From assembly GCA_013619035.1 (NCBI GenBank), contig JABXKX010000257.1, forward strand, positions 1 to 5,467: a stretch of DNA of 5,467 nucleotides. The letters are read 5' to 3'. The notes beneath the pieces are model-generated. The model searched no databases. It was not told the origin of the DNA and saw only the letters and a program-made list of their open reading frames with translations. This document shows, in pieces, positions 1 to 5,327 of this stretch (positions within the stretch are counted from its first letter, which is position 1; each line of letters starts with the position of its first letter). Source of the stretch: Peptostreptococcaceae bacterium. GTDB lineage: Bacteria > Bacillota_A > Clostridia > Peptostreptococcales > Acidaminobacteraceae. Both the position numbers and the translations under genes were made by a program.

Positions 1-1
1 A

Positions 2-358
2 GGTGATCACGGTTCTACCTTTGGTGGGAATCCATTAGGTTGTGCAGTTGCCATGGCAGCTATAGATGTTTTAGAAGAAGAAAACTTGGTTCAAAAGTCA
101 AAAGAATTAGGTGATTATTTATTAAGCGAATTAAAAACTCTGGATTCTCCACATATTGTTGATGTAAGAGGTAAAGGGCTCTTTGTAGGTATAGAGTTAG
201 ACAAACCAGCAAGACCGTTTTGTGAAGCCTTAATGGCTGAAGGTATGTTATGCAAAGAGACACATGAGAATATTATTCGACTAGCACCACCACTTGTTAT
301 TACTAAAGAAGAACTTTACAGTTGTATCATTAAACTGAAGAAAATACTATGTGATTAG
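2..358 (+). CDS. rocD: Ornithine aminotransferase (ornithine--oxo-acid transaminase), C-terminal part only
   Basis: This is the last 118 codons of a PLP-dependent class III aminotransferase; the reading frame is open to the left edge, so the start lies outside the window. The enzyme moves the delta-amino group of ornithine to 2-oxoglutarate, giving glutamate semialdehyde, in cytoplasmic arginine/ornithine catabolism and proline interconversion. Visible evidence: the PLP-phosphate-binding stretch [14 protein letters not shown] at the very start, then [12 protein letters not shown], and the C-terminal run [22 protein letters not shown]. The cysteine-lysine-glutamate-threonine-histidine segment favours RocD over acetylornithine or GABA aminotransferases. 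The family is about 400 residues, so roughly 280 residues, including the catalytic lysine, are missing. The internal ATG at 53 is not the start, because conserved sequence precedes it. A terminator follows directly, so the gene ends its transcription unit. Confidence 0.9.
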   Translation, partial: GDHGSTFGGNPLGCAVAMAAIDVLEEENLVQKSKELGDYLLSELKTLDSPHIVDVRGKGLFVGIELDKPARPFCEALMAEGMLCKETHENIIRLAPPLVITKEELYSCIIKLKKILCD

Positions 359-388
359 ATCAGTAGCTTTGCTACTGATTTTTTCTTT
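359..388 (+). terminator. Rho-independent terminator of rocD
   Basis: A perfect 9-bp stem, ATCAGTAGC (359-367) with GCTACTGAT (371-379), closes a TTT loop and is followed by a T-rich run (380-384, then CTTT). The stem starts on the base after the rocD stop codon, so it separates rocD from the downstream operon. Confidence 0.9.
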
Positions 389-425
389 GTTTGATATACT
401 TTCTTAATCTTATTTTTATTAGAGT

Positions 426-436
426 TGTGTTATAAT
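426..436 (+). promoter_or_regulatory. Extended -10 promoter of the vanY-like/lspA-like operon
   Basis: A perfect TATAAT (431-436) carries an upstream TG in extended -10 position (TGTTATAAT). The best-placed -35 (about 408-413, TCTTAT) is weak, so the extended -10 probably carries recognition. Transcription would begin near 443, leaving a leader of about 14 nt with a good SD (GAGGTGA, 447-453) before the ATG at 457. The same 11 bases, TGTGTTATAAT, occur in the promoter at 1997-2007. Confidence 0.7.
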
Positions 437-456
437 TGAGAAGTTAGAGGTGACGT

Positions 457-1431
457 ATGAAGAAATTAATTATACTATGTAGTTTGCTCCTCGTTGGATG
501 TGGCAGCAATGATATTGATAATATCGAAGTCAGTTTGCCCGATTCAACAGTGGCAGTGAATTTATCACAAATTGAAGAAGTAACAACAGATGAATCAACT
601 GAAGACCAATCAGAGGCAACGACTGATGAATCCACTGAAATAGAAGAGTCTACAGTTGATGAAAAGGGATTTGATAATATGACTAGAGATGATATTCTTT
701 GGTTGCAGGAAAGTCTGAAAATTGCAGGTTTTTATACTACACAAGATGGTGGATTTGGTCCTAAAACAAAAGATACTTTGAATCAATTTCAATTATCTAG
801 TGGCTTAACTGAGACTGCCTCTTATTCAGAAACTGCAGAACTATTACAGAAACATCTTGATGAAAAACTAGCGCCTAATTTCGGTTCAGATTTGGTTTTA
901 TTAAATAAGAACTATTACTTACCGAGTGGGTTTGTACCAAGTGACTTAAGAGAAGTGTCTGTTAATAAGAACAAATCGATTGAATTGCCATCTCATGTTG
1001 CAGATCATGTTGAAGCCATGTTTGCTGATGCAATAGCCGATGGGGTCGTTATATATCTTGCTTCTGGTTATAGAAGTTATGATTATCAAGAAGGTATATT
1101 TTCAAGACGTGTAGCCAATAATGGCTTTGACGAAGCACAAACAGTTGTTGCAATTCCTGGACAAAGTGAACACCAAACCGGTTTGGCAATAGATGTGACA
1201 TCAGAAAATATGGGATTTGGATTAGATCAAACATTTGATCAAGATCCTACCTACGAGTGGATGATGGCTAATAGTTATAAGTATGGGTTCATCTTAAGAT
1301 ATCTTAAAGATCGTGAAGATGAGACTGGATATATCTATGAACCTTGGCATTACCGTTATGTTGGTGATGTAGAAATGGCAAAAAAAATCATGGAAAGCGG
1401 TATGATTTTAGAAGAATATTTTAAAGATTAG
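457..1431 (+). CDS. Lipoprotein D-alanyl-D-alanine carboxypeptidase, VanY family, with peptidoglycan-binding domain
   Basis: A 324-residue surface lipoprotein predicted to bind and trim cell-wall peptides by removing the terminal D-Ala. Order of parts: a short signal peptide with lipobox LVGC (lipidated Cys15); an acidic Ser/Thr-rich linker (about 38-70) with a duplicated TTDESTE; a PG_binding_1-type domain (about 76-134, with WLQESLKIAGFY and DGGFGPKTKDTLNQFQ); and a VanY/peptidase M15 domain (about 145-322). Catalytic motifs are intact: SGYRS (203-207), SEHQTGLAID (237-246) supplying zinc ligands His239 and Asp246, and EPWHYRYVG (295-303) supplying catalytic Glu295 and zinc ligand His298. 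The start is fixed by SD GAGGTGA and the signal peptide. It is first in an operon with an LspA-like gene 9 nt downstream. D,D- versus L,D-specificity cannot be told from sequence. Intact wall-peptide machinery argues against a wall-less organism. Confidence 0.9.
   Translation: MKKLIILCSLLLVGCGSNDIDNIEVSLPDSTVAVNLSQIEEVTTDESTEDQSEATTDESTEIEESTVDEKGFDNMTRDDILWLQESLKIAGFYTTQDGGFGPKTKDTLNQFQLSSGLTETASYSETAELLQKHLDEKLAPNFGSDLVLLNKNYYLPSGFVPSDLREVSVNKNKSIELPSHVADHVEAMFADAIADGVVIYLASGYRSYDYQEGIFSRRVANNGFDEAQTVVAIPGQSEHQTGLAIDVTSENMGFGLDQTFDQDPTYEWMMANSYKYGFILRYLKDREDETGYIYEPWHYRYVGDVEMAKKIMESGMILEEYFKD
583..639 (+). repeat. Duplicated 7-codon linker unit (TTDESTE) in the VanY-like lipoprotein
   Basis: Codons 43-49 and 55-61 both encode TTDESTE, separated by five codons. 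The two 21-base copies differ at three positions, all synonymous (ACA/ACG, ACA/ACT, TCA/TCC). The unit lies in the flexible acidic linker between the lipid anchor and the wall-binding domain, a place where length usually varies. Confidence 0.7.
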
Positions 1432-1440
1432 GATGGTACA

Positions 1441-1968
1441 ATGAGGAAATCATTATTTTTTATTTTTACAGCAGCTCTTTTTATTATTGAGCAAGGTATT
1501 AAGCTTATAATCAATCAAAATTATTTAGAGGCCAATGATGCTATTATTGATAACTTCTTATACTTTAACCCTATGTTTAATAGAGATTATTCATGGATCA
1601 ACTCATTGTTCCAATTGGGTGTTTCAAAGTGGTTACATGTTGTTATGGTGTTGGTTATTGTTATATTTGTCTTTTTAATTTATCAGTTTATTGATCATAA
1701 AGGGTACAATACTAAAACTGTATCAACGGCATTTGCATTTTTATTAGCTGGTGGTACATGTTCTTTAATTGATAAAATTATCTGGAATGGTAGCTTAGAT
1801 TATATCTACTTACAAGGTCATTTTACTTTTGATTTAAAAGATGTTTATATCAATGTATTTATAGGATTAGTCGTACTAATGTTTATATTTGACCATCAAG
1901 GTATTAGAAAAAATGAAAGTGATACTTTCTTGAAGGAGTTTAAAACTTATTTATTAAGACGTGAATAA
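1441..1968 (+). CDS. Divergent signal peptidase II (LspA-like) integral membrane protein
   Basis: A 175-residue protein with four predicted membrane helices (about 4-22, 62-84, 94-110, 135-151), the topology of lipoprotein signal peptidase, an aspartyl protease that cuts before the lipidated Cys. LspA landmarks align: EQGIK (17-21) for DQxxK; NRDYSW (47-52) for NxGxAF; AGGTCSLIDK (103-112) for GGALGNLIDR; LDYI (Asp120) for VDFI; and FDLKD (130-134) for FNxAD. The two aspartates equivalent to the catalytic pair, Asp120 and Asp134, are kept with fitting spacing, as is Asp111. Several support residues change: Asp to Glu17, GN to CS, Arg to Lys112, FN to FD and Ala to Lys133. It may therefore be a specialised paralogue or an altered-activity homologue rather than the housekeeping enzyme. 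SD AGGA (1430-1433) overlaps the stop of the upstream lipoprotein gene, its likely co-transcribed partner and possible substrate. The hydrophilic tail (152-175) follows the last helix. Confidence 0.72.
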   Translation: MRKSLFFIFTAALFIIEQGIKLIINQNYLEANDAIIDNFLYFNPMFNRDYSWINSLFQLGVSKWLHVVMVLVIVIFVFLIYQFIDHKGYNTKTVSTAFAFLLAGGTCSLIDKIIWNGSLDYIYLQGHFTFDLKDVYINVFIGLVVLMFIFDHQGIRKNESDTFLKEFKTYLLRRE

Positions 1969-1979
1969 CGTCTTTTTTC
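1956..1979 (+). terminator. Terminator overlapping the stop codon of the LspA-like gene
   Basis: Stem AAGACGT (1956-1962) pairs with ACGTCTT (1968-1974) around loop GAATA, followed by a T run to 1978. The 5' arm lies within the last codons and the TAA stop (1966-1968) falls in the loop and first base of the 3' arm. A 7-bp stem is modest, and ribosomes at the stop codon could compete with folding. The -35 box of the next promoter begins at 1980. Confidence 0.72.
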
Positions 1980-2007
1980 TTTACAATCAATCTGTATGTG
2001 TTATAAT
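1980..2007 (+). promoter_or_regulatory. Promoter of the queuosine-precursor salvage operon
   Basis: The -35 TTTACA (1980-1985) and the perfect -10 TATAAT (2002-2007) are 16 bp apart, with an extended -10 TG at 1999-2000. Start of transcription is expected near 2013-2015, only a few bases upstream of the riboswitch, so almost the whole leader is the aptamer. Confidence 0.85.
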
Positions 2008-2020
2008 ATTTAAAGTCTTT

Positions 2021-2059
2021 AAGAGTGTTTACTTGGTACCCACTATAAAAAACAAGGAG
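2021..2059 (+). promoter_or_regulatory. preQ1-I riboswitch (translational)
   Basis: The leader shows the preQ1 class I pseudoknot. P1 is AGTG (2024-2027) with CACT (2041-2044). P2 is CTTG (2032-2035) with CAAG (2053-2056). The A-rich segment CTATAAAAAAC (2043-2053) joins them, as in the known B. subtilis queC-type aptamer. C2039, three bases after the P2 strand, sits where the preQ1-pairing cytosine lies in the Thermoanaerobacter tengcongensis aptamer (C15). P2 uses the AAG of the SD AAGGAG (2054-2059), so ligand binding should hide the SD and block translation. One departure: the expected P1 pair nearest the ligand is U2028 opposite C2040, leaving a 4-bp P1. No terminator stem follows, which supports translational control. 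Confidence 0.88.
2054..2059 (+). promoter_or_regulatory. Ribosome binding site of the radical-SAM gene, inside the riboswitch
   Basis: AAGGAG lies 9 nt before the ATG at 2069 but only 3 nt before the in-frame ATG at 2063, so 2069 is the better start. Its first three bases form one strand of riboswitch stem P2. Confidence 0.82.
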
Positions 2060-2068
2060 TTGATGCGT

Positions 2069-2773
2069 ATGTCAATTGAACGGTATAGTGTCATCGATAA
2101 AAAGAATGCCCGAGAAATAGTGTTGTTAAAATCAACAGCATGTAAATGGGGAAACTGCTCTTTTTGCGATTACATTCATGATAATTCGGATGATATAAAT
2201 CATATCATTGAGTTGAACAAAGAAATTCTGAGTTGTGTAACTGGGAATTATGATCAATTAGAAATTATAAATTCAGGTAGTTGTTTCGAACTGCCAACCG
2301 AGACTCTTAAAGACATTAGAGATATAGTTGAAGATAAAAATATTGGAACGCTGTATTTTGAGAGTCACTTTATGTATCGTAATCGGTTGGATGAAATTCG
2401 GGACTTTTTTAATGCAAAAATTGTCTTCAAATGTGGTATAGAAACCTTTGACCGAACGTTTAGAGAAGAGATTCTCAGAAAAGGTGCTAAGTTTCAAACA
2501 CCAGAAGATGTTTCAAAACATTTTTCTTCAATATGTTTGATGGTAGGCATAAAAGGACAAACCAAAGAAATGATTCAAAAGGATATTGAAATCCTTGAAA
2601 CACACTTTGAAAAAGGGTGTATCAATGTATTTGTTGATAATACAACAGATATTAAAGGAGATCCAGAATTAATCAAATGGTTTGAACAAAAATATGCGTA
2701 TCTCGAGAATGAACCTTCGATAGAGGTTCTTTGGCATAATACGGATTTTGGAGTAGGAGGAGACAATGAGTAA
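2069..2773 (+). CDS. queL: Radical SAM protein, probable queuine lyase (queuine to preQ1)
   Basis: A compact 234-residue radical-SAM enzyme, little more than the core barrel. The [4Fe-4S] motif is Cys25-x4-Cys30-x2-Cys33 (ACKWGNCSFCDY), one residue longer in the first gap than the usual CX3CX2C. Later SAM-domain landmarks are INSGSCFELP (67-76), FKCGIETFD (120-128) and LMVGIKGQT (157-165). Characterised QueL enzymes, known from gut Clostridia, cut the base queuine to preQ1. I assign that role from three agreeing lines: barrel-only size and motif, translational coupling to a YhhQ-family transporter, and a preQ1 riboswitch upstream. The family assignment is firm but the exact reaction is inferred. 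Start ATG 2069 is chosen by SD spacing; a frame extending back to GTG 1961 would run through the promoter and riboswitch and is not credible. The last eight bases overlap the next gene. Confidence 0.77.
   Translation: MSIERYSVIDKKNAREIVLLKSTACKWGNCSFCDYIHDNSDDINHIIELNKEILSCVTGNYDQLEIINSGSCFELPTETLKDIRDIVEDKNIGTLYFESHFMYRNRLDEIRDFFNAKIVFKCGIETFDRTFREEILRKGAKFQTPEDVSKHFSSICLMVGIKGQTKEMIQKDIEILETHFEKGCINVFVDNTTDIKGDPELIKWFEQKYAYLENEPSIEVLWHNTDFGVGGDNE
2755..2760 (+). promoter_or_regulatory. Ribosome binding site of the YhhQ-family gene
   Basis: AGGAGG sits 5 nt before ATG 2766, inside the final codons of the radical-SAM gene. The ATG and the upstream TAA share ATGAGTAA (2766-2773), the arrangement of translational coupling, so the riboswitch probably lowers expression of both proteins. 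Confidence 0.85.
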
Positions 2774-3446
2774 CGAATTATTATGGGTTCTATTTATAGT
2801 AGTACAATTTGGGTTATTGGTAGGTGCATATAAATTATTTGGTTTAACTGGATTATATGTATGGATTGGATTTGCAATTGTTGCAGCTAATATCCAAGTG
2901 GTTAAAATGGTTGATTTGTTTGGTATCAGTGGTACTTTAGGAAATATCATGTATGGTAGTATTTTCTTAGCAACAGATTTAATCAATGAGAAATACGGTA
3001 GAAAACAAGCTCAGAAAGCTGTTTATATCGGTTTTGTAATGTTGGTATCATTTACTGTTATTACTCAAATAGCACTTAAGTTTACACCGAATGAGTACGA
3101 TTTTGCTCAATCAGCGTTGGAAACTGTGTTTACTTTATTACCAAGAATCACAATGGGATCTTTAACAGCATATATCATCAGTCAGACTTTAGATGTTTAT
3201 CTGTTTGATAAGATCAAATCAAAGTTTGGATCAAAAAGCCAACTTTGGATTCGAAACAATGGAAGTACATTAATCAGTCAAGCGATTGATACAGCAATAT
3301 TTACGTTTATCGCCTTTACAGGTGTTTTACCTTTTGCAGTTGTACTTGAAATCTTCTGGTTCTCTTATGTTATTAAGGTTATTACCAGTTTAGTTGATAC
3401 ACCATTTGTTTACTGGATGAGAAGTATCAAACCATTAGAAGATTAA
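2766..3446 (+). CDS. yhhQ: Queuosine precursor transporter, YhhQ/QPTR family
   Basis: A 226-residue inner-membrane protein with about six hydrophobic segments, matching the family's usual length. Diagnostic family stretches are YGSIFLATDLINEKYGRK (63-80), with the conserved TD..NE.YG.. loop motif, SQTLDVYLFDKIK (139-151), IRNNGSTLISQAIDT (162-176) and the C-terminal helix VIKVITSLVDTPFVYW (202-217). E. coli YhhQ imports preQ0 and preQ1, and chlamydial relatives take up queuine. Here the adjoining probable queuine lyase suggests queuine as substrate, since import of preQ1 would make that enzyme unnecessary. This is inference from context; the sequence alone does not set specificity. The gene is second and last in the riboswitch-controlled operon, starts 8 bp inside the previous gene, and ends just before a strong terminator. 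Confidence 0.9.
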   Translation: MSNELLWVLFIVVQFGLLVGAYKLFGLTGLYVWIGFAIVAANIQVVKMVDLFGISGTLGNIMYGSIFLATDLINEKYGRKQAQKAVYIGFVMLVSFTVITQIALKFTPNEYDFAQSALETVFTLLPRITMGSLTAYIISQTLDVYLFDKIKSKFGSKSQLWIRNNGSTLISQAIDTAIFTFIAFTGVLPFAVVLEIFWFSYVIKVITSLVDTPFVYWMRSIKPLED

Positions 3447-3454
3447 TAATGTTC

Positions 3455-3482
3455 AGCCTAACAATTGTTAGGCTTTTTTTTT
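3455..3482 (+). terminator. Rho-independent terminator of the queuosine salvage operon
   Basis: An 8-bp perfect stem, AGCCTAAC (3455-3462) with GTTAGGCT (3467-3474), closes loop AATT and runs into a 9-base T tract (3474-3482). It is oriented for the plus strand. On the minus strand no T tract follows the hairpin, so it should be a poor terminator for the convergent gene. Confidence 0.93.
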
Positions 3483-3547
3483 GGAAAAAATATCATGTAT
3501 ACATATAGAAAATAGGGTAATATACAAAAATGTGATTTTATATTCTA

Positions 3548-5257
3548 CTAAATTTCAGAGCTGTATTGATTCTTTCCCAAACTCTTAGCATGGTACATCC
3601 GCTGGTCACAAATCGGTAATAAAGATTCTAAATCAACACCATCCTCTGGATAAAAACTGATACCGATACTAACGGTTACAGAGATTTCATGTTCATGCAC
3701 TAATAATGGTGAAGCTATATGCTCAAGTACTCTTTGAGCAATGACTTTAGCTTCCTCTTTCTTGGTATTATGGAGCCATACAATGAACTCATCACCACCA
3801 AAACGACTTGCAATATCAGAATACCTTAAAGAACGAATGAGTTTTCCCGCGATTGTAACAATCATTTCATCTCCAATATCATGTCCGTAAGTATCGTTGA
3901 TATCTTTAAATTGATCAACGTCAATAAACATAAGTGCGTGATGTTCTGATGTAGTATCTTCTTCTAAAATACCAGTGACTAATTTTCTGAAATGTTCTTT
4001 TTTGTAAAGATTGGTCATATCATCTCTAGTAGCAACATGGTGCAATATTTTGTTTTGTTCAGCTAAGTAGGTATACTTTTCAGCTGTAACAAGTGAGTGG
4101 AATATGATGAAAATAAAAGTGCCTATTGATAAAATATTACTACCAGCAGGTAAAACTGTATCTAAAATAATCGTTCCAAGAATAAAGACCAGACCAATAA
4201 AAGAGAAAACACTACCAGTTATTTTACGTTTTATTGAGTGAATGAGCACAGAAATCATATAGACAAAGAACAATGCTGAGACAGCAAGAAATACTATATC
4301 CATATAAGCAAACCAGCCTGTTTGCTTAAAACCAAATGCTGATAAACTTAAAAGTATTGTAAACGATAATGTTGATTGTACAATAATTAAATGCATTTTG
4401 TCCTTGAATAAACTGTACATAAACAACACAAAAAATCCAAGCATAGCACTTCCGATTACAAATTGAGATTTCATGAGAAATTCCCAGTTTGGATGATCAA
4501 TCCAAGTATTGATTAATCTTTCGCCAGTGATTATGATTCTTGCTGAGACGGTAAAATTAAATAGTGAAAAATAGAGTGCAGCTCTATCTTTTGTATTAAG
4601 GAGATACAGACTTAGATTGTAGAATGCCATAATAAGAATACCACCCAAAAGAATCATTTGATAGCTGATATTTCTTGATTGATCCGCATGGACATGTTCA
4701 GGGGTTCCTAGGGTGATATCTCTAATTAAACCTCCAGGGTACATATGAAAGTTAGAAACTTGTATAATGAGTTCAGCTGTACTAATGTTAGATGTAAAAT
4801 CTTTGACTTGGGGCTCCCAATGTAACTTTTCAGTTTCATAATTTGTGCCTACTTGGCCATTTGTTGCGATAAGATTTGAGTTGATATATAAACTATAAGC
4901 AGACGTCGTATCATAGAGATACAAACTATAACATTGATTTGGGATTAATCCTTTTATGGTAAGGGTGTAAGTACCAAAACCAGTTTGATTCCACGAATGA
5001 GGAACGGTTACTATTTCATAATCTGAACTATCATTGGTTTCAGTGATGAGTTGTTGATCGTAATATTTCCATTCGCCTCTTAATGGGAATGTATATTCAA
5101 AATCAGATGCAGCCAATTCAAGTATGCCTTCATGTGCATTAAAGACATCATTATAGTCTGGGTTATTGCTTAATAGCATAACAGAGAAAAATAACGCAAC
5201 GACAATAAAAACCATTGTAACAAAAAAAGTACCATTTAGTTTTATTTTCCAAGTCAT
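3548..5257 (-). CDS. Membrane diguanylate cyclase with 7TM-DISM-type sensor and GGDEF domain
   Basis: A 569-residue protein predicted to make c-di-GMP from two GTP in response to an extracytoplasmic signal. Parts in order: signal-anchor helix (about 10-30); an external beta-rich region (about 45-190) with LRGEWKYYDQQL, VPHSWN, GTYTLTIKGL and YSLYINSNLIATNGQVG, like the jelly-roll sugar-binding fold of 7TMR-DISM or GH2-like sensors; seven hydrophobic helices (about 198-391); a short helical linker; and GGDEF (about 408-569). Active-site features are intact: RDDMTNLY (411-418), FIDVDQFKDIND (444-455) with metal ligand Asp446 and guanine-contacting Asn454, and RFGGDEF (485-491). RxxD (RYSD, 478-481) lies five residues before GGDEF, the standard product-inhibition I-site. 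There is no EAL or HD-GYP domain, so the predicted activity is synthesis only. The ligand is unknown. It is a single-gene unit convergent with the salvage operon. The start follows an AGGGGG SD 8 nt upstream. Confidence 0.93.
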   Translation of the reverse strand: MTWKIKLNGTFFVTMVFIVVALFFSVMLLSNNPDYNDVFNAHEGILELAASDFEYTFPLRGEWKYYDQQLITETNDSSDYEIVTVPHSWNQTGFGTYTLTIKGLIPNQCYSLYLYDTTSAYSLYINSNLIATNGQVGTNYETEKLHWEPQVKDFTSNISTAELIIQVSNFHMYPGGLIRDITLGTPEHVHADQSRNISYQMILLGGILIMAFYNLSLYLLNTKDRAALYFSLFNFTVSARIIITGERLINTWIDHPNWEFLMKSQFVIGSAMLGFFVLFMYSLFKDKMHLIIVQSTLSFTILLSLSAFGFKQTGWFAYMDIVFLAVSALFFVYMISVLIHSIKRKITGSVFSFIGLVFILGTIILDTVLPAGSNILSIGTFIFIIFHSLVTAEKYTYLAEQNKILHHVATRDDMTNLYKKEHFRKLVTGILEEDTTSEHHALMFIDVDQFKDINDTYGHDIGDEMIVTIAGKLIRSLRYSDIASRFGGDEFIVWLHNTKKEEAKVIAQRVLEHIASPLLVHEHEISVTVSIGISFYPEDGVDLESLLPICDQRMYHAKSLGKNQYSSEI

Positions 5258-5260
5258 TTT

Positions 5261-5327
5261 TAATACCCCCTGATACTATTTATAAATAGAAAAGTTTTGA
5301 TGCTTTCTATTTACCCACTAGGTATCA
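5261..5327 (-). promoter_or_regulatory. Candidate structured 5' leader of the diguanylate cyclase gene with two exclusive pairings
   Basis: On the minus strand, TAAATAGAAA (5313-5304) pairs over 10 bp with TTTCTATTTA (5292-5283) around an 11-nt loop. Outside it, TGATAC (5327-5322) can pair with GTATCA (5276-5271) directly before the SD, leaving the SD free. The same segment, as TGATACC (5327-5321), can instead pair with GGTATTA (5267-5261; six Watson-Crick pairs and one G-U), taking in the end of the SD and the spacer. It does not match the c-di-GMP-I or -II riboswitch consensus as I know them. The pairing is seen in sequence; regulation is inferred. Confidence 0.4.
5266..5271 (-). promoter_or_regulatory. 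G-rich ribosome binding site of the diguanylate cyclase gene
   Basis: Read on the minus strand, AGGGGG ends 8 nt before the ATG at 5257. It is more G-rich than the window's other SD sites (GAGGTGA, AGGA, AAGGAG, AGGAGG). Its last two G bases can take part in an alternative pairing with the 5' end of the leader. Confidence 0.7.

Noticed and set aside
53..358. A separate small gene starting at ATG 53.
   Set aside because: The same frame is open upstream and encodes the conserved PLP-binding [11 protein letters not shown] segment, so it is the end of RocD cut by the window edge.
1961..2068. N-terminal extension of the radical-SAM gene from GTG 1961 (and the in-frame ATG 2063).
   Set aside because: The extension would translate through the terminator, promoter and riboswitch, has no SD and no conserved residues. 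ATG 2063 is only 3 nt from the SD, while 2069 is 9 nt away.
2669..2986. Minus-strand frame of about 105 codons opposite the radical-SAM/YhhQ junction.
   Set aside because: It lies entirely antisense to two well-supported overlapping genes, has no SD and shows no recognisable domain.
3491..3510. Palindrome ATGTATACAT as a minus-strand terminator or operator.
   Set aside because: It can form only a very short hairpin with no T tract, and it lies between convergent gene ends where an operator is not expected.
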